Position numbers and translations under genes: made by a program. From Dolomedes plantarius (Eukaryota > Arthropoda > Arachnida > Araneae > Dolomedidae), in NCBI GenBank assembly GCA_907164885.2, contig OU015490.1, positions 213,555,844 to 213,619,843 on the forward strand: DNA of 64,000 nt, in the 5' to 3' direction. Positions 1 to 13,888 of the stretch are shown here, one piece after another (position 1 is the stretch's first letter; each line of letters starts with the position of its first letter). The notes below the pieces were generated by a model. That model ran no database searches. It had not been told where the DNA came from and saw only the letters and a program-made list of their open reading frames with translations.

Positions 1-162
1 AAATGAAAACAATGTATTTCTATAAGCAGTTTTTACAAATGAATACCAAGGAAATAGAAAAATAAATACATTAAATTTTTTACAATAGAATAAATAAAAA
101 TAAAGCAAAGCAAAGAAATGTGCATTTCTATTAGCAATTCTTACAAATTTCATGAGCATGCT

Positions 163-343
163 CTAGGAAAATATATTTTCTGCATTTTTTGTAAGTGTAC
201 CGTACCTGTTTTTAGCACAATCACACTTGTTACACTTTTTACATATATTCTGAAATTATTGGCTGACGGTAAACATTTATAATAAGAATTATAAAGTATA
301 AGTATTAAAACAAAACTTACGATATTTTTCAATAGGGTTCCTC
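163..343 (-). CDS. Two-exon 3' end of a small cysteine-rich protein, copy 1
   Basis: I do not recognise the family. On the minus strand a 23-nt micro-exon (343-321) follows an ATTTCAG acceptor and ends at a GTAAGT donor. A 71-nt intron (320-250) ends in TTTCAG, and the last exon (249-163) runs 28 codons to TAG. Reading crosses the junction in one frame. The last exon has the spacing C-x2-C-x2-C-x-C near its start, then A-K-N-R-Y and a tail N-A-E-N-I-F-S. The micro-exon starts with two bases of a split codon, so at least one upstream exon exists that I could not find. Copies 2 and 3 keep the same sites, frame and stop, which argues for a translated sequence. The four close cysteines could bind metal or form disulfides; this is inference only. 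It could instead be part of an unknown mobile element. Confidence 0.5.
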
Positions 344-573
344 CTGAAATAATGGGGTGAGGGTTAAAAATCTAAAAAGTTTTTACAATAAAATAAATTA
401 ACGTTCAGCAAATTAAGAAATGTATTTCTATAAGCAGTTCTTACAAATTAAAACCAGTGAAATTGAAAAAACAAAATTACATGCAATTTTTAAAATAGGA
501 TAAATTAAAATAGAGCGAATGAAAAAAAGTGCATTTCTATTAGCAATTTTTTTTTTAGCTTCACGAGCATATT

Positions 574-796
574 TCAGAAAAATATATTTTCTGCATTTTT
601 AAAAGTGTACCTGTTTTTAGCACGATCACACTTGTTACACTTGTTACACATATTCTGAAATTATGGGATGAGAATAAAAAAATATATAATTAGTCGCTTA
701 AAGTATAAGTATTAAAAAAAATCTTTAATTTATAATAAGAATTATAAAGTATAAGTATTAAAACAAAACTTACGATATTTTTCAATAGGGTTCCTC
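574..796 (-). CDS. Two-exon 3' end of a small cysteine-rich protein, copy 2
   Basis: This is the second tandem copy of the minus-strand exon pair. The micro-exon (796-774, 23 nt) is identical to copy 1, with a TTTTAG acceptor and GTAAGT donor. The intron is longer (773-655, 119 nt) because of extra AT-rich sequence. The last exon (654-574) has 26 codons plus TGA. It is six bases shorter than copy 1, a loss of exactly two codons that keeps the frame. Three cysteines remain (C-x2-C-x2-C); the fourth is replaced by arginine. Frame-neutral length change plus amino-acid substitutions is what a coding sequence under relaxed selection would show. No product can be assigned. Confidence 0.45.
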
Positions 797-1269
797 CTAA
801 AATAATGGGATGAGGGTTAAAAATCTAAAAAGTTTTTACTATAAAATAAACTAAAATAAAGCAAATGAAAACAATGTATTTCTATAAGCAGTTCTTAAAA
901 CTGAAAACCAATGAAATAGAAAATAAAAATGTAATAAAAAAAACCACACAGAAATCTCCTTGTTTGCTTAAATATATTATTTTATGACACAGGAAAGCAA
1001 AAAAAAAATCCTTTAGTTTCAACTAAAAGCGTAAGAATTTTTGGAGGAAAAATCATTCGTTTTCCGGAAAAAAAATTGCTAAAATTCATTAATTATCCAG
1101 TGCAAAATAATTGTTTTATTTGAACTGTAATTTCAAGATAAAAAGAACTTTTTATACACCATGTTTTTAAAATTTCTGTTGAATCACATAAATTTGACAA
1201 TTCTGTGTATTAATAAATACTTTAAAAAAATTTTGATGAATTATCCCATCAACTTGAAAGAAAATTAAG

Positions 1270-1335
1270 TTAATTGGAAGTTAATTTTCGTTTAACTTCT
1301 CGTTCCCGTCCGGTCCGATAATTGTCTGCACCAGT
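1270..1335 (-). CDS. Possible terminal exon, 21 codons, unknown protein
   Basis: On the minus strand a pyrimidine-rich acceptor ending TTTGCTTTGTAG (1347-1336) is followed by 21 open codons and TAA (1272-1270). The peptide is rich in arginine, lysine and glutamate, and the exon is markedly richer in G+C than its surroundings. It lies between copies 2 and 3 of the cysteine-rich exon pair on the same strand, but I cannot join it to them. No family is recognised and chance is not excluded at this length. Confidence 0.25.
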   Translation of the reverse strand, partial: TGADNYRTGREREVKRKLTSN

Positions 1336-1639
1336 CTACAAAGCAAAATGAATTGGAAATGTATTCAATTCTGCGTAAAGATGGCTAAAAGTATTAAAAT
1401 AATACTTTACATCGTGTTCTGATCTATTCTAAAAGTTTCAAATGTCTAGCTAGTCGGGAAGTTAGATAAAAATCGATTGCAAGATTTGTACTTGACAAAC
1501 ACACATACAAAAAAGAAAGCTAGTTAATAAAAACATGGTAAAAAATACATGCAATTTTTACAATATGATAAATAAAAATGAAGCAAATCACAAAAAGTGC
1601 ATTTTTATTATCAATTCTTACAAATTTCATGAGCATGCT

Positions 1640-1823
1640 CTATGAAAATATATTTTCTGCATTTTTTGTTAGTGTGCCGTACCTGTTTTTAGCACAACCA
1701 CACTTGTTACACTTTTTACATAAATTCTGTAATTAGTGGCTGATGGTAAAAAAAAAATTATAATAAGAAGTATAAAACATAAGTATAAAGAAAAACTTAC
1801 GATATTTTTGCATAGGGTACCTT
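1640..1823 (-). CDS. Two-exon 3' end of a small cysteine-rich protein, copy 3
   Basis: This is the third and most diverged copy. The micro-exon (1823-1801, 23 nt) differs from copies 1 and 2 at three bases, one of which creates an extra cysteine codon, and it keeps its CAG acceptor and GTAAGT donor. The intron (1800-1727) is 74 nt and ends in TTACAG. The last exon (1726-1640) keeps 28 codons and TAG, with C-x2-C-x2-C-x-C intact and the same A-K-N-R-Y and N-A-E-N-I-F-S segments. Splice sites, frame, length and stop agree with copy 1 although the flanks have drifted. Upstream exons were not found up to about 2.6 kb. Confidence 0.45.
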
Positions 1824-1870
1824 CTGAAATAATGAGTTGTGGGTAAAAAATCTAATAAGAGTCGTTAATT

Positions 1871-2750
1871 ATCATATATTATAATAATAGTTGAAAGATA
1901 GTCTTTATCGGTGAACACTCTTAAGCTATGTTCGCCATTCTTTACTTTTTTGCGAGGTAAAATACTTTTAAATTTTAATATTCAATTTGTTTTTTCCCAA
2001 AAATGTACTGAGAGATGAAATATTCGGCACTCTTTAAGTCACTGAAACTTTTCTAAAACCCAAATTCTTTTTACTAACTATTTTATATAACTTCAGTTTC
2101 TGGTTATCTTGCGAAACGCCCTTTGCATATTGAATTCCCTTACATAAACAACAAACGAAAAGCGTTTAGATATGACCATAGTCTAAGAAATTCACTTTAA
2201 AGAAAACGAATACGTAAAGTTTTCCTACCGTTTCTATATAGAAAATATCAGTGGGAGATAGAATTTGTAGTTTAATCATGATATGAGTTTTGCGTTTGCT
2301 CTAAAAGTTACGGTATAAACTCCACATACTTTGTATGGTGGTATCAGGAGAATGCGTTAGGCAAAGTACACATATTATATTTATTTTATTTACCATGCAT
2401 TGACTGCATTTCAGTTGTAAATCTACTCACGTATTTCTAACTAAGTATTTCGATTACTATGTTTCAGTTTCTTTCCGTTTTCAGAAAAAAATGCATAATG
2501 GAGGGTAATAGTTTTGCTGGTTTTTGTCTTTGAAAATCATTGCTACTTTGTTTAAGGTATCCGATTACAATTAAAATGTTGATTTAGGTAGAAATGCAGA
2601 ATTTGTTGCTATCCCGTTTCTTAAAGAATGTGAAATTCTGTTAATGTAAATCGGCTTTTATTTTTTTCTGAAAATCCTCAGAAATGAAGTTAAAATGGCA
2701 CCGCGGACCTATATTCGAGGAAATCTCTTTTTTTCTAATATTGATTGTGT

Positions 2751-2787
<37 letters not shown>

Positions 2788-3617
2788 GGTTCTGTGTGGA
2801 TGTTTAACGGACAAAGTGACACCCTCCGGCAATATCCCCTACACCAAGAGAAATGTTAGTAAATAATGAAAAAGGTTCGAATATAGTAATACTTTTTTGT
2901 TCAAGATGCAACAGCATGTAAATAAAAATCTTCTCTCATTATTTTAACAAAGAAAAGATTATCGCTAAAGTCGTAATTTTTTTACCTGGAATTTAAATGC
3001 AAGAAAGCACATTTCTGCAATGTTAGCTATTTCATACTTCCGGTATTATGCTAATCAACCGTTTCTCATTAATCTCTTAAAAACTAGAATTGCCCGATGC
3101 AGAGTATATTTTAACATAATTGAGAGATTCAAAAATGCATGCGTTTCTCATTATAATTAAAAAAAAAATTATTTTCATAGCAATATATTCCTTAATTCTA
3201 AGTTAATTAGAACGAGAGTTGCTTATTTAAATGCACTTTAAAGGGATGATCGTTATTAAACCTTTGTTGTACCTTTATATATATTAAAATTAAAGTGAAT
3301 GAAAAAGCACATGACGTTATGCAAAATATATAATTTCAATCCAGTTTAATAATACACGTACAATAAGCAAAAATTTAATATGCTGATGTTAAAAAATTAT
3401 AATGAAAAAAATGAATTTCTTATATTAAAGATCATGGCACATCCGAAATTCTATGAACATGTTTATATTTGTTGGTTTTTCTTGGTTATTTGCATATATT
3501 TTTGCAGTTTTGAAGAGTTGCAGTTGTTGTTAAAATTAAGGAAAACTGTAGATTAAAATTGTCATTTGATTCTCTTTTCCTGATTTTGTAAGGGAAATCT
3601 TAAAAATTCAAGGCGTA

Positions 3618-3683
<66 letters not shown>

Positions 3684-4200
3684 TAAATCCAGAGTCCTTA
3701 GACACTGCACCAAACTAAGTTTTATGTGTTAATACGTGCTTTATTTATAGATTGTAAATTTTGAAGGCTTGCTAAGATTATTGAATTTCCTAGAATGTGA
3801 AACATTTAAACTCATCTAAATCATTTATATTAACCGATATAACCCTCGATTTGTGAAAGTTATTCTAATGCAGTATGATCTCCGAGCAAAAGAACCATAA
3901 ACCGAGATGCAAAATTAAGCAACGCGTAATAATGCAAAGAGCTTTTGAAGAGAGAATATTTAATACGATTTTAACAAAGGATGTGTAGCATTCATTGATT
4001 TAACTCTCCATTAAACATTTAAATGCTCGAAGTTGACTCGAACATGAAGTTTGATATTTCGAGGAGGAATAATTACGTTATATTTAAGGCCTTTATAAGG
4101 CTTAAAGTTAATAATTACGGCGGAGATTGAGGCTAAACACAGCAAAAATTGAAATTAAGTATTAATCCCGGAAATTACAGGTATTTTAATTTTTTTTTTG
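1871..4200. other. AT-rich non-coding stretch with two (TA)n tracts
   Basis: No coding or element ends can be supported. (TA)n tracts lie at 2753-2783 and 3619-3678. The flanks of the first (2680-2720 and 2784-2850) are richer in G+C and may be remnants of a mobile element. About 3960-4135 resembles 8660-8860 at low identity, so an old dispersed repeat is present. Confidence 0.5.
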
Positions 4201-4205
4201 TTTAA

Positions 4206-4921
4206 GGCGACAGTGGACAGTAAAAAACTTTTTTTTTTTATCAACCAATTGCTATGAAATTTTGTATACTTATACAGTGTTGTTTTGAGATGAAAATTCT
4301 AAATTAAAAAAAAAAATCAGAATGTAATTAATTAATATATCAGTTAAAATCAGTTTGTTAATTACTCAATTTAAATATGCTCCATGCACATCAATTTTTG
4401 TCTCGGATATATAATTTTCTCTCTTAAGCTGGCTTTTTATAGATATAATAAAAGTTACTAGCAATATTTGATTTACAGTCATAATTATAAACACTAGAAA
4501 AGAAATCGATAAAAATTGGTCATTTTATTCAACATTTTATAAAAAAAAATTTTTATAGTAACAATTTTAAGTTGTTTTAAAATAGTATAATGAATTTATT
4601 AGTAAGTTTTATTCTAACATATATAAATAATCATTTTTGAAATTTTATGAAAAGTGAAGAAAAATTATGATGCATGAAACATTTTGAACTTATCAAAAAG
4701 ACACGAAAACTTGTTTTGAGAAAATAGCATTGAAATTTTTAATTTGACTAACATTTCCATTGTTTACTTTTGAAAATATACTTACAACTCGGTTAATAAT
4801 GATCGGATCACCATGCTTTTTTTTTATTTAAAGCTGATGACTTACAGAATCCTTTTCTGAAAGAAAAAATAATCGTTTTTTGGGGGACATATTTTTGTCA
4901 AACTGAAGGTCCATTGTCGCC
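4206..4921. mobile_element. TTAA-flanked MITE, 716 bp
   Basis: The element starts GGCGACAGTGGAC and ends with the inverted form GTCCATTGTCGCC, flanked on both sides by TTAA (4202-4205 and 4922-4925). A TTAA target duplication is the hallmark of the piggyBac superfamily, though piggyBac ends usually start with C-rich bases rather than GGCGAC. The interior is AT-rich with no reading frame, so the copy is non-autonomous. Confidence 0.6.
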
Positions 4922-5639
4922 TTAAAGATCTTATTTTAATATCACTTAAAAGGTAGTAATGCGATCAATATTATACAGGCAAAAATCTATCTTTAATGTT
5001 CTATTTAACAATTATTTCTATATCTCATAAACTGCTGTAAGAACATGTTCCTATAGTTTCCCATTCGAATATCTTTAAAGTCGAAATTTTTTTAATTATA
5101 AGGAAGATATAAATTTTATAGCTTTCGCGTATATATATATATATATATCCGGGGGAACCAAAAGAAGCACGGTTTGCAAGAAAGGGCTCACAAGGATGTC
5201 GTATTTTTTTTAGCAGCAAACTAAAAAAAAAGTTAATGGTAGAGTCACAGTTCCAGCTTTGGGAGCAGTGCTACTCCCCAAGGACGATTCCGCCACCATA
5301 TTATTCATAATTATATCAACCTCAGTAATGCGGCTCTCTGCCCATGAGGGTCTTCCACTCCGTGGATGATCCTGAAAAATCCTCGTGTATCACGGTCTTT
5401 TAGTGCAAGATTGATTTGCATAATTTTTATACAATTAAATCTGCTGATCTCTCGCATGTCAGCGCCATCTAAAATACATATCATAAGACATCTACTGGTG
5501 TCTTAATAAATGCCTGCTTAATAAATGGTTGCTCAATAAATGCCTGCATTTCACTCCACTTGCTGGAAATTTCTTTTATCAGGGCAACAGAAACTTTATA
5601 TGTATCATTGTCTTCCTTTGATTAATACTCTTCCTGTAT

Positions 5640-6990
<1,351 letters not shown>

Positions 6991-7000
6991 AATACTAATG

Positions 7001-8988
7001 ATGTGTTTAAAAGAATTTCATACCGAATGCTTTAGAGCGCTTTTATAGACATTCTACAAAGCTTAGAATTGGCAATTTGGAAGGCACTTTGAGGAGAAGA
7101 AATTTTGAATCAGAAATTCCTCAGGAAATGTATTCCTCTTTGAAGTTCTGAGATATTCCAGATGGAGTAATAACAGCTTAGAGCAAAAGCTATTACATTC
7201 AACGTACAGCTTTTGTCGTTAATGGAATAGGTTTATATAGTTAGTAATTCACTACCGTAAATTATATTATATAGAAATATTTTACAACAGTTCAGATAAT
7301 TCAATATACATTCAAAATTGGCTTATAAAGGAGTAAAAGGTAAGATTATTATTTTCTTAAGTTAGTTATAGGGGCTTTATTGTGTATTACATGGAAACTT
7401 GAAAATTGCTTTTTTACGGTAATTGCTTTTAGAAATCTATTGAGCATAAAGTTGCACATTTGATTATAAAAAGCTTAAACTTAAAAAAATTGAATAAATT
7501 GATTTATTTAACTTAAAATCAATATTCTTGCAAAAGCAATTTTAAGTTAATGGTTTAAGATATAAGTTCTTCTTTATTTTGGTTTTAAAAATTCTAAATT
7601 TTGATTAAAATTCTATTCTTAATCAATTTTGATATGTGTTGGGTATTTCCCAATCACCTGGAAACAATGTATTGTTTTAAGGCATCGATAGTAAAAATGG
7701 TAGACAAAAGGAAAAAAAAATATTTTTTGATAAAACATTGATAATGTTAGAAAATTTCTGGTGAATTATTAACTTTATTTAAAAATAAATCTATGTTTAT
7801 ACTTAACACATACTATCGTTGCTGTGATCTCTAACTTTCGTACAGAGTATAAAAATTATTACGTACTTAGAATAGCCTTACAGAATTTCATGTCATACAG
7901 CTTTGTATAATATTGTATGTACAAAGTAGTACATGCTTATAAAATTTATGCAATAAATTATTTTTGTTATGATTTTAGAAAACTTCATTGGTATATATCA
8001 GCTATGGTTTGATAGGTTCTTTTACTTACAAGTTGAATATTTTACTAATTGTTATAAAATTACAGAAAATTAAATTGTTTATAAATCAGATTCCATACGA
8101 TATTACATGTGTTCTATAGAAAAGGCATACAATTTGTTTCAATTTAATAGCGAATAAAAGGAAACAAACTATTCGATTCTATGAGCAAAAGACAATGAAG
8201 TTTATAAGTAAAATCCAATCGATGAAACAAGAAAATACGTTATTTGCCAAAAAATTCCGGTTTTAACATTATTTTCAATTCTTTGATATTTTATTGGTTT
8301 GCATTGTCAATTTGAAAATGAATACATTTAAATTTTAATATAAAATAAATCACAAAATATTTTTCATAATGTTTTAGCCCATGAAATTTTTTTTCAAACA
8401 ATGAATATAAGTTCACGTACTTATTTACAATAATTGGGAAATCTGTGCGTCCGTGAAAAATAAAGAAAAATGAATGTTAGCACATGATTCAACTGAACGG
8501 GTATACAGAAAATTATCCATTCAAGTCCTTTGTACTGTATGTCTCTTATCTAAATATATATATTAAATGACTTCTAGAAAAGCATTGTAAGTACAATATA
8601 AAACACAAGATAATCTGGCCGAATAAGGAAACACGGTAAACGCTGAAGAAAGGATGTATTGTCTAATTCAGACAATGAAATCTAAGGATATATACCACTC
8701 GTTGATTTAACTATCCATTAGTGATTCAAATGCTCTAAACTACTTTAAGTGCATGCATAGATTAAGAGTGTAGCGATCTTGAATAATTCCGAGAGGCACA
8801 ATTGCTCCTTATCTTGGGTCCGTTACTGAAGGCTTACTTTCAATAGGGTAATTTGACTAAAGTTAAAGAGAGAGGGAACTCTAACGGGTCATTTATTTCA
8901 ATGATAGGTCGAGTTTTATTATATATACTCTATATACAGTGAGTTTAATTAGTTCTTATTACTTCTGAACACGTAATGATCAGGATCA

Positions 8989-8989
<1 letters not shown>
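7001..8989. other. AT-rich stretch, no gene seen
   Basis: No frames, TIRs or tandem repeats can be supported. About 8660-8860 is a diverged copy of 3960-4135, and weaker echoes occur near 14760-14900. Confidence 0.5.

Positions 8990-9042
<53 letters not shown>
8990..9042. repeat. (TA)n microsatellite
   Basis: Pure TA dinucleotide run of about 53 bases. Confidence 0.95.
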
Positions 9043-9045
<3 letters not shown>

Positions 9046-9344
9046 TTCCGCGATCTGTTGAAGTTTCGAGATCTGTTGAAGTTTGAAACCAAAGTACTAG
9101 TTAAACACCTTAACTTTCTGGAAAATACATATTTAGAAGAAAGTTTCAATAAAGTGGAATAGGGCAATGATGAAATCCAGCAATGTTATTCAGAGTATTG
9201 CTTAAATGTATCTAGCAAATTTAAATATAATTAATAAAAATTTATGATTGAACGTAATAAAAAATTAACTATAAAGGTAACTAAAAAAATGAACACTAAC
9301 TGAATGGTATATTTTACTTCAATCTGAAACACATGTTTATCTTT

Positions 9345-9346
<2 letters not shown>

Positions 9347-9393
<47 letters not shown>
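9347..9393. repeat. (TA)n microsatellite abutting a Tigger end
   Basis: Pure TA run of 47 bases whose last TA directly precedes the terminal CAG of a Tigger-type inverted repeat at 9394. Confidence 0.95.
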
Positions 9394-9396
<3 letters not shown>

Positions 9397-9845
9397 TTGG
9401 CTCTCTGTTTAACGACTTTCAAAGGGCCGTGAAAAATCGCCCTTAAGTAGAGATCGTCCTTAAACAGAATTTGTGAAAAAATAACATTTCCCTTCACACT
9501 TTACAGGCTTAGGACTGTCAATATATTTCTTAATATATGGGCGTGTTTATAAATGTTATTATTATTATTATTATTTTATTCGCAAAAAGTTATTTTAAAT
9601 TACATTGAAAGAAGAGTACAAGCAATACAATTAATTAGGTTTTTAAAAAAGTCAAAAAGTGTTAATGGTTCCCCTTTTCGCCTTGTTTCCGTTATTCCCT
9701 TTTCCAGATTTTCTAAAATGTTAAATATGTCATCTTCCATATTCGATGTAATATAGCTTCGGAGAACAAATAGAGAAGAAGTTGCATCTGTGTAAGACGG
9801 GGGCAGTGTCTTGTTTTTCGTGATTTCACCTTCTTCGTTTGATTC
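9394..9845 (-). mobile_element. Tigger/pogo 3' end, truncated
   Basis: The terminus CAGTTGGCTCTCTGTTTAAC starts immediately after a TA, as pogo/Tigger elements do. On the minus strand 9845-9590 an open frame reads as the C-terminal tail of a Tigger transposase: an S-Y-T-D-A segment, L-R-S-Y, acidic residues, then an F-D-F-F-K-N ending like the D-F-F-K tail of such proteins. The rest is missing because LTR-derived sequence starts at 9846. No partner TIR was found further on, so this is a remnant. Confidence 0.6.
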
Positions 9846-12456
9846 TGTCGTGGATTACGACATATCAAAAAATAGAAAAGTGCAAACCAATTAAGGCGAA
9901 CAAATGGGACGGAAAATGAAAAAGCGAAATGACGCCAGACGTTACAAGAAGAATGTCGTGGGGATACGATATGTTAGAAGTTCGAAAAGGTGCAGACAAG
10001 CCAATTAAATCGAACAAACGGGGGTAAAATGAAAAAGTGAAATGACGCCTGCCTGTACGAAAACCGGATGAAGGATAAGGAATTGAAAAGCAACAGTTAA
10101 GAGACGAAACAGCGAGGGGGCTACATGGAGGGGACATTGAGCTGAAAAGGGAAGATGACCCTACACAAAGAGGAGATGACCCCACACATAGGAGATGTTC
10201 TGGGAAAACATGATCCCTAGAAAGGCAGAGGAGAGTCGAAGACGGAATTGTTTTAATATGAAACACCCCTCAATCCTAATGGTCTAAAGGAAATATTTAG
10301 GTGGTAAAAATTAGCGAATCGAAGTGGAAGTGAGAGAAAAGATTGAACATGAGTAACGAATGAAAATGAAAAGGGCGGGGCGTTGAGAAGATAAAAAATA
10401 GAGAGAGTGAGAATATTAGGAAGTATATGATTGATTTTGGCGCACAAACTCAGCACACAGCTCTGAAGTAGTAGCCTCGTCAGCGAGAAGTTTCAAAAGG
10501 AGTTTCATATGCGAGATTGCGCCCAGACGTAGCGCATATACTATATCGCACATACATAATTTTAAAAAAATGGCTGAGAGAGAGAGCTAGAGATTCCTCT
10601 GAATAAACAAATTAACGTGTTTATGCGGCCTCGTGCTTAATGAGTATCTAAAGCTAGATTTTAAAATGCCACTGAGCATAAGCAGAAACAAATTAACGTG
10701 TTTATACGACCATTTGCTTAGTGATTATCAAAAGCCAGATTTAGGTATGTCACTGAGCATGCGCAGAGAGCAATTTTTAATTGTAAAATATCGCTAATTG
10801 ATAGAAATTGTGGTTACAAATACCAAATTTGACATATCTATGGATTAGAATCTTTCATTTAGGATATATATTAGGACCAATATGAAGTAAATTGATGCAG
10901 AAGTTTTCTCTCACAGACTGCCCAAAGAATCGGCTTAGTAAATTAAATATATAGATGAATGTAATGATGCGCCTTCGAATGAATGGAAAATTTAAATTAA
11001 AAAATAGGAGAAGTTTTAAATGATCGAAGGCTTGCACCATTGCATTTTATGAGAGAGGGAAAGCCGTCTTTGTAAGCTAAATTACAGAGGAGAACAGTCT
11101 TTTTATGACATAGTCAGTTTTAGGTAGGTTTAAGAGGGTTATTTGCAGGTGGGGTCTGAAGATCAGAGACGAGATAGCGATGGCTGGCCCCAATAATGAC
11201 GTTACGCCACAAAGATCCTTTGTAAAGGATTTATAGCAGTTGGGACTCCTTTGCGGACCACAAAAACACATGAGGCGACGTGGGGGATCGAGGACATGAT
11301 GTAATGAAGGCGGGTACGAGTTGAGAGATGAAGCCAATAAGGAAATAAAAGTTAAGGCCAAGCGAATGAGAAGATTTAGATTTACTTGATTGGCTGGAGG
11401 TTTATATGAGGAGGCGTAGTCAACGAAGAAGAGAGGATGGAGAAAAGTAAATATATAGGAAAGAGATAGTCTTTAAAAATAAAAAGAGAAGAGAGAGATA
11501 TATTTCTTCTATTTGCTGTGCGGACTCTGTCGAGCCTTCCAGGTGTTTAGCTTTCTGATAGAGAAGCTCTCTTGAATCAGAAGCCCCTGTCGAGTATTTC
11601 AGGTGTCTATCATCGTATTTTGTAGAGAGATTTTTTTTGCTGTGTAGACCCTGTCGAGTCTTCTAGGTGTCGATTATCGAGTATAAAGAACAGTTGATGT
11701 TGATGACGTTCCTGAAAAGAAGTTGCTGACCTAGTTGATACATGACAAATTTTGCTGAACTACCATTTTAGGAAGAGACCTTGTTGATGATTACCTACTG
11801 ACAGACGTTACTTAACAACTGATGAAAGACTAACGTGATCCTAAACAGAAGCCAAGAGCCCCATGCCAAACGAGTTATTCCGAAGCCTAGACCTAGTGCA
11901 GCCATCATCATAATTGAACGTTGCTGAACTACTGGGGAGAGACAAACTTGATCCGGAACAGAAGCCAGGAGTCATTCCGAACCCGAGTCTTAGTGCAGCT
12001 ATCATCAAAATTGAGTGAGTGAAAATCAAATTTTTGATTAGTTCAGATCCAACCTTGCTGATTTGAGTTCTTAATGCTTTAATAGTTAGTTAGAATATAT
12101 TTTTGGAATGAGTTTTTCATGAGCTAGGTTTTAATCTTACGCCCCCTGAATCTAGTGAAGTATATAAAAACTAATTTTTTTTTGTAAACACAAAGATTTA
12201 TGCTAGCAGTGTAGAAATTAGTAAATGATATCTAATATATATTGATATTCATGAGAAAATGTGTAAAATAATGTAAATTGTAAATAAATGAGTTTTTTGT
12301 TATTTTTAATTTGAAACAGTTATCTTCATTTAGTTTATTTTTAAGAAACTAATTTTTAGGTTGCCAAAGTCATGATTTGTTCGTATGCCAATTTAATGTC
12401 CAGAGTCTAGGGTTGAATTCAACAAAATAATTTAACACAAAGCACCCAACTACCCT
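9846..12456. mobile_element. LTR-retrotransposon-derived sequence (family related to the 34.5-kb LTR)
   Basis: The start TGTCGTGGATTACGACA resembles the LTR start at 34499 (TGTCATAGGGACATGACA) and interrupts a Tigger copy. The segment is GA-rich on the plus strand without coding frames. It shows internal duplications: about 85-bp units at 10605-10770, three copies of a C-T-G-T-C-G-A-G motif at 11525-11670, and two 110-bp units at 11840-12015. A TATA-like stretch (11450) and a poly(A)-like AATAAA (12284) fit an LTR. The end near 12400-12449 (GCACCCAAC) matches the end at about 26757. I cannot tell one long LTR from nested pieces. Confidence 0.4.
10605..10770 (+). repeat. Direct duplication, two units of about 85 bp
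   Basis: Both units contain ACAAATTAACGTGTTTAT, followed by a T-G-C-T-T-A block, a C-C-A/T-G-A-T-T-T block and C-A-C-T-G-A-G-C-A-T. The second unit begins near 10690. Confidence 0.7.
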
Positions 12457-13671
12457 TAGTTAAAATATAAAAGTACTAGCCACATAACTACGATTTCACG
12501 CCCAAATAAAAGAATTTCGGACAGGCATCACGACAACGAAGTACTGTTGAATACCAGATATCAATAATCATTAACAGTTATTTTTATCTCATGCCACCAA
12601 TGGATGTATAGTTTCCCGAAATTTATTAAAACGACATCAAAAATCTGTAGCTAAACAATTATTTTGATCTTTTTATTAGTTAATGATAAAAAGAAAATTT
12701 TTATTGATAAATACTCCAACTGTGTATTGTAATTATTTACTATTGTCTCGAGTTTCTACAACTGAACAATGTTCAGTCCATTGTTTTAATCAAAATTAAT
12801 TAGGACAATGTGTTGCATTTACTTATTAAATGGAGTATTAACAAATATATGTATGTACTCGTACTATTTATTATTGCAAACTATATTTTTATATCTGTGT
12901 ATTAAATGAATCGACAAAGAGATAAAAAAATGTTTTGGCGGTAGAATTCTATTTGAAAAGTCCCTAAATTATCCGTAACAGGATGAATAATTGAAATATA
13001 TTTAGCTTTAAAAAGAATTCATTATATTTTTTTCCGGCAGCACAATTAGTTATTTCTTTGTGAATGAGAAAATTTGCAAATTGCGTCTAATTGAGTAGAT
13101 TAAGGATTTTAAAATAGCAGAGTTTATGCCTAGAAAAAAGTTACTTTAGGAAAACTTAAAAAAAGCATTTTATTGCTAATAAATATTTCCGTTATAAAAG
13201 TTTTTTATATTCAGCTTTGCACTATTGAAAATTATTATAAAAATATCAAATAAAAAACTATGCATGCATTGAAGATTAGAATTTACAGTACTAAAAAAAT
13301 TATATTTTCTAAAAATACTATAAGACATTTATACGCAGTCTATGTGTAAAATGTGGCATTTTCAGTGAAATAAAAATCGGAATATTAATTTAAAATGAGA
13401 ATTAAAAATGTACATTATCTAACTAAATATACATTATCTAACAAGAATGTTTCCAATGACGTTAGAGATAAATAAGCTGTACCTAATAAATTTTGTTGAA
13501 AACCGAATGAATTTTCTGTTCAAGCCAAGAAATATTTTTTAAAATTATTGAATTAAATATTACTCAAATTAAAATTTTTATATCGGTATCTCAAAAATTT
13601 AAATTTCGTTTTCAATTGTATTGTCATTTCATATCGAATATTTCATTGAATAAAAAATCTTTTAACACAAG
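12457..13671. other. AT-rich stretch, nothing recognised
   Basis: About 75% A+T, with no open frames of note, no TIRs and no tandem repeats visible. Confidence 0.5.
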
Positions 13672-13888
13672 CCTTGATGATAAATTAAAATGAAATATAC
13701 TGCTTTGACTCTAACCGGTTTTTCCAGCAGACTGTTCTCCACTTTCTCTCTCTTTCACAATTTAAAAATTACTGAATTTAAAAATTAGTGCATATTTTAA
13801 AATTAATGCATATTTGTTTATGGTAGTACATCAATTATTATTGACTTAATTTTTGGACCATATTATTCTTAATGAACTCATGCATGAC

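Larger units (their letters stand above)
1..935. repeat. Tandem array of about 0.43-kb units (two units plus part of a third)
   Basis: Positions 1-420 and 421-870 align end to end and a third unit starts near 860. Landmarks recurring in order are the block around 130-180 (again near 540-590), the block 195-250 (again 600-655) and the block 311-360 (again 764-815). A further, separated copy covers about 1540-1870. Each unit carries the minus-strand exon pair described separately. Outside those exons the units are AT-rich and drift freely. Confidence 0.8.

Noticed and set aside
9865..10456. Overlapping 133- and 67-codon minus-strand frames
   Set aside because: They are antisense to GA-rich LTR-like sequence, Ser/Pro/Phe rich by composition, without motifs.
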